Assembly: GCA_011389755.1 (NCBI GenBank)
Contig: JAABTR010000481.1
Location: 1 to 6,916, forward strand
Length of the DNA: 6,916 bases
Source: Deltaproteobacteria bacterium
GTDB lineage: Bacteria > Myxococcota_A > Polyangia > JAAYKL01
Direction: 5' to 3'
Shown here: positions 1-5,360 of the stretch, piece by piece
Numbering within the stretch: the stretch's first letter is position 1
Layout of the letters: every line of letters starts with the position of its first letter
The notes under the pieces: generated by a model
What the model saw: the letters and a program-made list of their open reading frames with translations, nothing else
Database searches by the model: none
Told to the model about the DNA's origin: nothing
Translations under genes and position numbers: made by a program

Positions 1-555
1 TTTCTCGGGCCACCCCGCGTAACCGTCCCCGATGCGGGTGTGAATCTTGCCGCCGTAGCCGAGCTCATCGAAGATTCTTTGGGCTCGACTCCCCAGCAGC
101 TCAACGATCTCGATTGTGTAGACTTCCACCCCCATCTCGGCGAGCACCGCCGCCTGGTAGCCCGACCCGGTCCCCACCTCGAGCACCCGATCCCCGGAAG
201 CCACCTCGAGGGCTTGTGTCATGAACGCGACGATGTAGGGCTGGGAGATCGTCTGCTCATAGCCGATGGGGACGGGATGGTCTCCATAGGCCTCGTCGCG
301 ATAGCCCTGGGGGATGAACTCGTGTCTGGGAACCCGTCGCATCGCCTCGAGGACCCGTACGTCCGAGATGCCGCGCGCCGCGATCTGCAGCTCCACCATT
401 TTCAAGCGATCTTCTCGGAAGTCGTTGACTCGTGACTCAGCGGCCGTTTGTTCTTTCATCTCGTTGTGCCTCTTTTCCTGACAATGGGCGAGGGTGGCCA
501 AGGTTCCCCACGACAAGGCGACCAAAATCGTCTTAAACCCCACGTCGATCCGCAT
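1..555 (-). CDS. pcm: Protein-L-isoaspartate O-methyltransferase, probably exported (3' end beyond window)
   Basis: The enzyme transfers a methyl group from S-adenosylmethionine to isoaspartyl residues in aged proteins, starting their repair. 185 codons are visible; the last roughly 60-70 residues of a normal Pcm lie beyond the left edge. Seen motifs: QTISQPYIVA (about 101-110), the SAM-binding motif VLEVGTGSGYQ (about 124-134) and GDGYAGWPE (about 176-184), all typical of the family. Two starts are in frame. ATG at 459 gives a normal cytoplasmic Pcm. ATG at 555 is preceded by AGAGG seven bases upstream and adds 32 residues: a basic/hydrophobic stretch (FKTILVALSWGTLATLAHC) ending in a Cys, then a charged region. 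I chose 555 because that extension looks like a secretion or lipoprotein signal, although His at -1 is atypical for a lipobox. Family identity is very sure; export is inferred. It is divergent from the Rieske operon. Confidence 0.93.
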   Translation of the reverse strand, partial: MRIDVGFKTILVALSWGTLATLAHCQEKRHNEMKEQTAAESRVNDFREDRLKMVELQIAARGISDVRVLEAMRRVPRHEFIPQGYRDEAYGDHPVPIGYEQTISQPYIVAFMTQALEVASGDRVLEVGTGSGYQAAVLAEMGVEVYTIEIVELLGSRAQRIFDELGYGGKIHTRIGDGYAGWPEK

Positions 556-697
556 TTTTTTGCCTCTAACCAAAAAACAAGGCCCTGTGCCTGCTCGGAC
601 CGCACGACCCGGCCGCGGACAGTCTCTTTTTTGATGCTTTGGTTTCTTTCCACAGTGTTATCAGTCAAAGGTCGATGCGCAACGGTGTGGCCCCCGG

Positions 698-723
698 TTT
701 TTGGCACGCTGCTATACCAAAAA
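698..723. promoter_or_regulatory. Short dyad in the pcm/Rieske divergent gap
   Basis: TTTTTGG (698-704) and CCAAAAA (717-723) form perfect 7-bp inverted arms around a 12-base spacer. The site lies in the 243-bp non-coding gap (556-798) between the divergent pcm and Rieske genes, about 75 bases upstream of the Rieske start. It could be an operator. AT-rich arms of this length also arise by chance, and I see no convincing -35/-10 pair tied to it. Nothing else in the gap is clearly functional apart from the Rieske ribosome-binding site. Confidence 0.25.
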
Positions 724-787
724 AATGGCAATATCGGGAGGATGTCCTTACTTTTCTTCTTTGTAAACAACGCGACGTTTTTCAGTC

Positions 788-793
788 AGGAGG
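788..793 (+). promoter_or_regulatory. Ribosome-binding site of the Rieske gene
   Basis: A perfect AGGAGG sits five bases before ATG 799. This fixes the start inside a longer open frame that runs back to 448; the upstream part has no protein-like character and overlaps the pcm start region. Confidence 0.85.
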
Positions 794-798
794 CAAGC

Positions 799-1200
799 AT
801 GGCCGATCGAAGGTCTTTTTTTAAACTGCTGCTGTCGGCCATCGGTTTGGGTGCGGTCATTCGCGGCGAGGCCGCCTTCGCAGCCCAAAAGGTGGCCATC
901 CCCCTCGCCAAGGTCCCGGCCCTCGCAAAGGTCGGAGGCTCGGTCACCGTCAAGCTGAAGGGAACGACCGTCCTGTTCATCCGCGACGCCAAGGAATCTA
1001 TCCGGGCCGTCAATGCGGTCTGCACCCACAAACAATGCCTCGTCGGGTATGCGCCCAAAAAAGGCCACATCGCGTGCCCCTGCCACGGCTCGGACTTCAC
1101 GCTGTCGGGCGAGGTCCTAAGCGGCCCGGCCACCGAACCGCTGCAGACCTATCCCGCAAAGCTCACCCAGGACAAAATCATTATCACCCTCGAGGAGTAA
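799..1200 (+). CDS. Tat-exported Rieske [2Fe-2S] protein
   Basis: A 133-residue Rieske iron-sulfur protein, probably a periplasmic electron carrier. The N-terminus carries a twin-arginine signal (DRRSFFK at 3-9), a hydrophobic stretch and an AFA-AQ cleavage site near residue 28, as expected for export of a folded, cofactor-loaded protein. Box 1 is CTHKQC (75-80) and box 2 is CPCHGS (93-98). Cys75, His77, Cys93 and His96 would bind the cluster, and Cys80/Cys95 would form the disulfide seen in bc1/b6f-type Rieske proteins. The usual Gly of box 1 (CTHxGC) is Gln79. The C-terminus keeps the typical GEVLSGPATEPLQTYPA strand region. If the signal is cleaved, the mature protein would be soluble and small; if not, it would be N-terminally anchored. 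No cytochrome b or c1 gene is adjacent. The DUF2231 membrane gene follows seven bases after the stop and is probably its partner. Confidence 0.93.
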   Translation: MADRRSFFKLLLSAIGLGAVIRGEAAFAAQKVAIPLAKVPALAKVGGSVTVKLKGTTVLFIRDAKESIRAVNAVCTHKQCLVGYAPKKGHIACPCHGSDFTLSGEVLSGPATEPLQTYPAKLTQDKIIITLEE

Positions 1201-1207
1201 AACGACG

Positions 1208-1831
1208 ATGACATCACTGCGACCCGCTCTCATTCTCCTCGCCGCTCTCCTCTTCGCTCTCTCAGCCGAAGCAAGCGCCACGGATTCCGGTTCGACGGAC
1301 GAAAGTAAAGGCGGTGACAGCGACGCGGGAGCCGAAGAGGTTGAGGACATCGAAGTTATCGAAACCGTGCAGACGATCCAGCCGGTCGAGGCCGGCGGGG
1401 ACAAAGGCGACTGGACGGCTCTCAAGATCCTCGGCCGCCTGCACCCTTCGGCCGTGCACTTCCCCATCGGCGGCGTCGCATTGGCCCTTTTGTTCGCATT
1501 TTTGGCGCTGCGAGACACCGACGGCCGCGCCGCGCGCTTTTCGGCGTGGTTCAGCGTCTTGGCCGCCGGCGCAGCCGTCCTGACCGGTCTTTTGCGATCC
1601 GACGAGCTGAAAGCCGCCGGCGCGAACTCGGACCCCATAGACCTCCACCGCAACGTCATGCTTGGGTTCGTGGCCACGGCCCTGCTCGGAGCCATCGCCC
1701 TTTTGAGAGCCCGAGACAGGCGTTTCATCTACGCGGGGCTCTTCTTGACGCTCGTCGCCTTCATCCTGGTGAGCATCGGAGGTCACTTGGGAGGCAACAT
1801 CGTTTACGGAAACGACTACCTCCCATTTTAG
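1208..1831 (+). CDS. DUF2231-family membrane protein
   Basis: A 207-residue protein with a cleavable-looking signal (about 1-24), an acidic low-complexity linker (about 25-68), then a DUF2231-like domain of four hydrophobic segments (about 86-101, 109-129, 150-166, 174-192). Family hallmarks are GRLHPSAVHFPIG (76-88), DLHRN (145-149) and the C-terminal GGHLGGNIVYG (191-201). His79, His84, His147 and His193 lie at membrane edges and could be heme or metal ligands; that is inference, as the family's function is not established. The start is seven bases after the Rieske stop, and its ribosome-binding site (GAGGAG, 1192-1197) lies in the last Rieske codons, so the two genes are translated from one message. 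DUF2231 proteins often accompany cytochromes and other redox proteins, which fits a membrane partner for the Rieske carrier. The family call is good; the role is unknown. Confidence 0.82.
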   Translation: MTSLRPALILLAALLFALSAEASATDSGSTDESKGGDSDAGAEEVEDIEVIETVQTIQPVEAGGDKGDWTALKILGRLHPSAVHFPIGGVALALLFAFLALRDTDGRAARFSAWFSVLAAGAAVLTGLLRSDELKAAGANSDPIDLHRNVMLGFVATALLGAIALLRARDRRFIYAGLFLTLVAFILVSIGGHLGGNIVYGNDYLPF

Positions 1832-1955
1832 CCGGCGTCTGCGTTGTTCGCCGCTTCTCACGAGGTAGACTTTGTGCATCAGACACACAAGGACATGACA
1901 AAAAACCCGATTTCTCGTAGTGAACATATCATCAATAAACACCCAGGAGATGCTC

Positions 1956-2519
1956 ATGAGTTTGTCGTTCGTGCCCCCAACCGTGTTTTGCGCTGCTGTG
2001 CTCGCCTCGGCCTGCGGTTCTCCCAAGCAGGCAGCGAGCGCGATGGACGCCTCCCCCTCCTTGGACGCGAAGGACGCTCAGGCGCTCACAACTCCTGGCG
2101 AAGATCAAACGGCGAGCGCCGCTGCTCTCCAGCCCAAAGAGAGCGCCCCCCCGGGAGCGGCCGACCCACAATCCAAAGACCCAACCGAAAAGACGGTCGC
2201 CGACAACACGGCCCTCGACACCTACGTCGTGCCTCAAGGGCCCAATCAAACCTTCCAGGTCATACACGCGAACCTGTCCAAGATAAGGGCGTGCTATATG
2301 CGCGACCTGACCACGAATAAGGACATCAAGGGCTCCTTGGAGGTCGAATTCACCATCAACATGAAGGGGCGCATCGCCAAGACCCGCGTCATAAAAAACG
2401 AACTGAACGCGTCCGTGGCCACGTGCGTTGTCGAAGAACTGAAAACCTTAAAATATCCCAAGCCGAAGTACGCGCCCGAAACATTCCGCTTTCCCTTCAA
2501 TTTCAGCCCCACGAGCTGA
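1956..2519 (+). CDS. Putative lipoprotein with AgmX/PglI C-terminal domain
   Basis: A 187-residue protein. The start ATG at 1956 is chosen because AGGAG (1945-1949) is six bases upstream; in-frame ATGs at 1920 and 1950 lack this spacing. The N-terminus is hydrophobic and reaches Cys20 (VLASAC), a plausible though imperfect lipobox with Ala rather than Leu at -3 and no basic residue in the n-region. Residues about 21-95 form an Ala/Pro/Gln/Asp-rich linker. Residues about 98-185 match the AgmX/PglI tail domain common in Myxococcota: an N-terminal helix with IRACY (Cys113), GSLEVEFTINMKGRI, a second Cys157 (ATCVVEEL), then YPKPK and a final FPFNF strand. Cys113 and Cys157 probably pair. In AgmX/PglI this domain belongs to gliding-associated proteins, but many proteins carry it and the job of this one is unknown. 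lspA follows after 10 bases, probably in the same operon. Confidence 0.85.
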   Translation: MSLSFVPPTVFCAAVLASACGSPKQAASAMDASPSLDAKDAQALTTPGEDQTASAAALQPKESAPPGAADPQSKDPTEKTVADNTALDTYVVPQGPNQTFQVIHANLSKIRACYMRDLTTNKDIKGSLEVEFTINMKGRIAKTRVIKNELNASVATCVVEELKTLKYPKPKYAPETFRFPFNFSPTS

Positions 2520-2529
2520 ATCAATCCAG

Positions 2530-3153
2530 ATGATTTCGACCGACATCCGCGCCATCGCGCTGACATGCGCCCTCATCTCGACGGTGGTGGTCGCGGACCA
2601 GCTCACCAAACACCTGGCCAGGCGACATCTGACCACGGACCGATTCGACGCCATCCACGCAGACTTCCCCGCGTGCACCGCGGACGACCGCGAGCGGGAA
2701 CGCAAGAGGCTCATCCGCTCCCATGGCCGCCCCGAGCCCATCATCCCCATGTTCTTCAGCCTGCGGTATGTGGAAAACTGTGGTTCCTCCTTCAATGTGC
2801 TTCTAAAAGCTCCCGAGTGGTTCCGCTATCCCCTTTTCATCATCACGTCCCTGCTGGCCATCGGCGTGTCGGCTGTCCTTTTGGTCAAGAGAAAGCCCCG
2901 TGGCAGCACGGCGCTCGGGTGGGCTCTTTTTTTAGGCGGCACCGCGGGAAACCTCATCGATCGCCTGACCCACCGCTACGTCATCGATTTTCTCGATTTC
3001 TACCTCGTCCTTGGCAGGGACGTCCGGTCGTGGCCGACGTTCAACGTCGCCGACATCGCCATCGCCGCGGGCGCGCTGCTGATAGCCGCCGATCTGTGGC
3101 GCGCGATGAGCCCAAAAGCCTCGACGCGAGCGGCCTCATCAAATGGCGTTTAA
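2530..3153 (+). CDS. lspA: Lipoprotein signal peptidase (signal peptidase II)
   Basis: An inner-membrane aspartyl protease that cleaves prolipoprotein signal peptides before the lipidated Cys. At 207 residues it is longer than the usual ~160-170. Seen: DQLTK (23-27) after the first membrane helix, YVENCGSSF (80-88, the family's N-x-G-A-A-F motif), GGTAGNLIDR (136-145) with catalytic Asp144, and FNVADIAI (171-178) with catalytic Asp175. Four membrane segments are evident (about 8-26, 99-119, 128-143, 172-189). The extra length is mainly a charged periplasmic loop (about 28-70, including DDRERERKR), roughly 30 residues longer than in E. coli; larger loops are known in myxobacterial LspA. The start lies 10 bases after the lipoprotein stop with no strong ribosome-binding site, suggesting translational coupling. 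A short polar tail ends the protein. The gene is convergent with the hydrolase gene. Identity is very sure. Confidence 0.97.
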   Translation: MISTDIRAIALTCALISTVVVADQLTKHLARRHLTTDRFDAIHADFPACTADDRERERKRLIRSHGRPEPIIPMFFSLRYVENCGSSFNVLLKAPEWFRYPLFIITSLLAIGVSAVLLVKRKPRGSTALGWALFLGGTAGNLIDRLTHRYVIDFLDFYLVLGRDVRSWPTFNVADIAIAAGALLIAADLWRAMSPKASTRAASSNGV

Positions 3154-3243
3154 TAGGGCTCGCCCCAGCTGTCGCCAAAAGCGCACCGGCCCTTAGGACG
3201 GCCTCACGGGGGGCTCGCTCCTGCTCATGGAGGTCCAGTGAGC

Positions 3244-4146
3244 TCAAACGGACGCGTCTTCGAGATAGCCGAGCATCCCGTCTATTGTGTTCGCGATAAA
3301 ATCCATCTCACGGCGGCGCAGATCCTCGGGGAGCTCGCTTTGCACCGACCGACCGAAGTAAGGGTCTTGCTCCATGAGACGCTCGACCATCGCCTCGTGA
3401 ATGTTCTCGACGCCCCTATTTTTGAGGTCAGCTAAGATTTCGACCCACAAGAGGATCTGCTGCTTGGCCATCTCGCACCATTTTTTCGGATCGCTCACCA
3501 GGCCGTAATGCGCGAACGCCGCCCGCTCGGGCTCCGGTTCGATGGCCATGAGCGCGTCGAGGGAGGCGAGGGCCTGCTCCAGGAAAAACCGAGGAGGTGT
3601 CGCCGGTCGCAGGTAGGGGCGACGGCTCGGCAATGGGAGGCGGGTCCCTATGGCCTCGCCTGCGAAGAGCAGGTCCTTGACCACGAAGCACATGTGGTGC
3701 GCTGCGTGGCCCGGCGTCGGGATGACCTTTATCCCGGCTCGCGCCAGCTGTTCTGGGCTCGCGAGGCGCTCAGAAGGGACCGCCGAGGGCTCGCCGTACA
3801 TGCGAGCCACGTCGCCCAGAACCTTGAGCGAGCCGTCCCAAAGCCTCGCGGGCTCGGCGATGTGTCGCCTGCCGTCCTCGTGGCAGAACACACGGGCGCT
3901 GTCGAACGCCCGAAGAAGCTCGGCGGTTCCACCGGCGTGATCGATGTGGATGTGCGTCAGCAAAACGAAATCGAGATGGCGGACCTCCGCGGCCAATAGC
4001 TCGTCGATGAGAACGTCGATGGTGGAGGAGGGCCCCGGATCGACGACAAACGCCACCTTGTCGTCACGGTATAACCATGCGCTCAGAAACCGGCGATAGC
4101 CGCATCTCGGTTGTTCCAAGTCGATGAGCTCGAGTTCGTAGGTCAT
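3244..4146 (-). CDS. Metallo-beta-lactamase-fold hydrolase
   Basis: A 300-residue cytoplasmic protein without signal or membrane segments. The metal-binding motif HIHIDH (65-70) follows a VDPG strand/turn (35-38), and the further ligands expected for the fold are present: His147 in PTPGHAAHH, Glu164 in FAGEAIG at the position usually held by a bridging Asp, and His213 in AHYG. These point to a dinuclear-metal hydrolase acting on a thioester, phosphodiester, lactone or similar bond; the substrate cannot be read from sequence. Residues about 220-300 form a helical, charged C-terminal extension that could dimerise or cover the active site. The start ATG at 4146 has a purine-rich GGAAGAAGTGAG ahead of it. 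A promoter candidate and dyad lie 45-75 bases upstream. The 90-base convergent gap to lspA (3154-3243) holds no clear intrinsic terminator. Confidence 0.92.
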   Translation of the reverse strand: MTYELELIDLEQPRCGYRRFLSAWLYRDDKVAFVVDPGPSSTIDVLIDELLAAEVRHLDFVLLTHIHIDHAGGTAELLRAFDSARVFCHEDGRRHIAEPARLWDGSLKVLGDVARMYGEPSAVPSERLASPEQLARAGIKVIPTPGHAAHHMCFVVKDLLFAGEAIGTRLPLPSRRPYLRPATPPRFFLEQALASLDALMAIEPEPERAAFAHYGLVSDPKKWCEMAKQQILLWVEILADLKNRGVENIHEAMVERLMEQDPYFGRSVQSELPEDLRRREMDFIANTIDGMLGYLEDASV

Positions 4147-4189
4147 GTCTCACTTCTTCCGCGACGGATCCCCGTGACTTAGAGTCAGG

Positions 4190-4217
4190 TCGAAGGTTAT
4201 ATTCTAATGACCTTTGA
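4190..4217. promoter_or_regulatory. Dyad overlapping two divergent promoter candidates
   Basis: The halves TCGAAGGTTA (4190-4199) and TGACCTTTGA (4208-4217) are inverted repeats matching at 8 of 10 positions around an AT-rich 8-base centre. Two promoter candidates share it. The minus-strand one, for the hydrolase, has TTGCTT (4222-4217), a 15-base spacer and TATAAC (4201-4196). The plus-strand one, for the DUF99 remnant, has GTGACT (4174-4179), an 18-base spacer and TATATT (4198-4203). The -10 boxes overlap, so both directions could not be served at once and a protein bound here could control both. The dyad is seen directly; the promoters are pattern matches only. Confidence 0.45.
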
Positions 4218-4225
4218 AGCAACAT

Positions 4226-4233
4226 AGGTGATC
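4226..4233 (+). promoter_or_regulatory. Strong ribosome-binding site before the DUF99 remnant
   Basis: AGGTGATC is an eight-base match to the classical complement of the 16S rRNA 3' end, five bases before ATG 4239. Such a site in front of a gene that stops being recognisable after about 18 codons supports the view that a real gene once began here. Confidence 0.6.
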
Positions 4234-4238
4234 TGCCC

Positions 4239-4335
4239 ATGAGCCTCAAACACGGCATCAGGACCGTCGGGATCGACGATGGGCCCTTTTCGAGATCCCA
4301 ATTAACGGGGGAAATCCGAGGGAGGTATTTGAAGT
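4239..4335 (+). pseudogene. 5' remnant of a DUF99 (endonuclease dU-like) gene
   Basis: The first codons read MSLKHGIRTVGIDDGPFSR, which strongly resembles the start of DUF99 proteins (a strand, then G-[IF]-D-D-G-x-F), a family described as endonuclease dU-like with an RNase H-type fold. A full family member is about 180-200 residues. Here the resemblance ends near residue 18-20 (about position 4295). The following residues no longer look like the family in any forward frame, and the open frame then runs antisense into the 3' end of the lipoprotein gene. It therefore appears to be a 5' fragment whose body was lost, with promoter-like sequence, a strong ribosome-binding site and start codon kept. 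The right boundary is approximate: the junction lies somewhere about 4290-4335. The family call rests on one short motif. Alternatively it is a short peptide gene ending at 4442, or the motif is coincidence. Confidence 0.5.
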
Positions 4336-4348
4336 CTACCAGACTTCA
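4330..4348. repeat. Perfect 8-bp hairpin over the lipoprotein stop codon
   Basis: TGAAGTCT (4330-4337) and AGACTTCA (4341-4348) are perfect inverted repeats around a three-base loop. The element covers the last codons and stop codon (4336-4338, minus strand) of the lipoprotein gene. No U-tract follows on either strand, so it is not a classical intrinsic terminator. It could still stall transcription, protect the 3' end of the message, or mark a rearrangement point next to the DUF99 remnant. Confidence 0.45.
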
Positions 4349-5184
4349 GGGTTGGGCGGGAAGAGCTCGTCGCGCTGCGCCATCAGCTCTTCACAATCGA
4401 GGTCGTCATCTACGGGCACGAGCAAAAGGGGGCTCTTGGTGAGATCGTCGTGCTGGAGCCACTCTTGCTCGAGGCTCGTGAGGATCGGATTCGAAGCCCC
4501 GATGATGAGCTGCTCGCTCCTGTCGTGAACCACGCCTTCGATAGTGCCGTCACCTTGCAGGTAGGCTTCAAAAGCGAATATCTCGCGGCGGGCGATATAG
4601 AGCTCCTCTGTCTCGCCGGCGAAATCGAGGTAGACCGTCACACCCGGTTTTCCGTCCGAGTCGGCATCCACCAGCCTCGGATCGTCCTCGGCGATGGTCT
4701 TGGGCAAGGGCGTGTTTTCGCTGTCTTCGTAAGCGATCCCCAAAAGGGTCGGCGTCTCGGGTCTCCACAGGAAAAGCTCGCCGTCCTCGGTCTCGCGAAC
4801 CTCTATCTCGATGCTCTCCGGGATAATCGCCTGGGTCAGGTCATCGGGAACCATCGGCGTAAAGGGCTGATTCGATTTTTGCTCGGAGCTGCAGAAGCGA
4901 TCAACCTCGATGAGCTTGCCGTCCTTCATCTTGAGCTCGGTAATCCCATAAGAGATGATGAGGTTCTTGAAGATGCCCATATCTCCCATATCAGAAGCAT
5001 ACGCCACAACGTCGTAGTGCGCGTAGGTCCCTTCGACATCCTCCATAAACGATTGAATCCTGGCGTCGTCAATCACAGTGACATCCTCTTGAATCGTCTC
5101 GCGTTCGTCTTCGTTCTGGCAAGCCGCCAAAGAGGCCACGAGCGCTATCACAAGCACAAAAAACAAGTTCCTCGCCTTTAACAT
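4336..5184 (-). CDS. Lipoprotein of unknown function with Ca-binding-like loop
   Basis: A 282-residue predicted lipoprotein. ATG 5184 is chosen because AAAGGAG (5199-5193) is eight bases upstream; an in-frame ATG at 5202 would place that site inside the gene. The signal is classical: MLKARN, a hydrophobic core and the lipobox LAAC with Cys22. The mature protein is acidic and without membrane segments. Residues 173-184 (DADSDGKPGVTV) form a D-x-D-x-D-G loop like those that bind calcium in dockerin and thrombospondin-type repeats, followed by a beta strand; similar D-G-x-P-G-V-T loops occur in lipoproteins of Myxococcota-like bacteria. The final ~45 residues (LEQEWLQHDD to the terminal PEVW) contain a Cys that might pair with Cys98. 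I do not recognise a named family. It lies downstream of, and on the same strand as, the membrane AraC regulator, with a 176-base gap, and may be its target. Confidence 0.85.
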   Translation of the reverse strand: MLKARNLFFVLVIALVASLAACQNEDERETIQEDVTVIDDARIQSFMEDVEGTYAHYDVVAYASDMGDMGIFKNLIISYGITELKMKDGKLIEVDRFCSSEQKSNQPFTPMVPDDLTQAIIPESIEIEVRETEDGELFLWRPETPTLLGIAYEDSENTPLPKTIAEDDPRLVDADSDGKPGVTVYLDFAGETEELYIARREIFAFEAYLQGDGTIEGVVHDRSEQLIIGASNPILTSLEQEWLQHDDLTKSPLLLVPVDDDLDCEELMAQRDELFPPNPEVW

Positions 5185-5226
5185 CAATCGAACTCCTTTC
5201 ATTCATCCGCCAGCCCAGCTCACGAA

Positions 5227-5255
5227 GATTCAGATACTCCCAAAGTACGCGTCAA
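5227..5255 (-). promoter_or_regulatory. Weak promoter candidate for the lipoprotein gene
   Basis: On the minus strand, TTGACG (5255-5250) is followed after 17 bases by TGAATC (5232-5227), about 40 bases before the start at 5184. The -35 box is good but the -10 box is poor. It is offered only as the best match in the 176-base gap. Confidence 0.2.
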
Positions 5256-5293
5256 GAGCGCGACCGGATTCATAACTAGCCCCGAAAACGAAC

Positions 5294-5317
5294 CAAAAAT
5301 GGACGTCCATATTTTTG
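5294..5317. promoter_or_regulatory. Palindromic operator candidate upstream of the lipoprotein gene
   Basis: ATGGACGTCCAT (5299-5310) is a perfect 12-bp palindrome. It is flanked by CAAAA on the left (5294-5298) and TTTTTG on the right (5312-5317), so the symmetry extends with a slip of two bases. It lies in the gap between the membrane AraC regulator (ends at 5361) and the lipoprotein gene (starts at 5184), some 115 bases upstream of the latter. A perfect GC-core palindrome with AT-rich wings looks like a dimeric regulator site. AraC proteins more often bind direct repeats, so the binder need not be the adjacent regulator. Confidence 0.35.
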
Positions 5318-5360
5318 AATACACTCATTTCTCCAAACACTTATAACAATTAAAGGTCGC

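Noticed and set aside
665..673. TCAAAGGTC, identical to part of the right half of the 4190-4217 dyad on the opposite strand
   Set aside because: A single 9-base match without a partner half site is expected by chance at about this window size.
702..717. Sigma-54 promoter resembling TGGCACG
   Set aside because: The -24-like element is good but the required GC at -12 is missing (TA is present), so it does not qualify.
448..798. Open frame extending the Rieske gene upstream to 448
   Set aside because: AGGAGG and a Tat signal fix the start at 799; the upstream translation is not protein-like and overlaps pcm.
1832..1855. Possible terminator after DUF2231 (CGGCG ... CGCCG)
   Set aside because: Only a 5-bp stem with an 11-base loop and no T-tract; too weak to call.
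1262..2026. Long minus-strand open frame (254 codons) across the DUF2231 region
   Set aside because: It covers a well-supported membrane protein gene and the next gap; its translation is charged, repetitive and without family features.
3154..3243. Bidirectional terminator in the lspA/hydrolase convergent gap
   Set aside because: No stem longer than four pairs and no T-tract on either strand.
4239..4442. An intact 67-residue plus-strand gene
   Set aside because: Beyond about residue 20 it is Arg/Ala/Gly-rich antisense of the lipoprotein 3' end; treated as a gene remnant instead.
4450..5181. Long plus-strand open frame (243 codons) antisense to the lipoprotein gene
   Set aside because: The opposite strand encodes a protein with a perfect lipoprotein signal and ribosome-binding site; this frame is its shadow.
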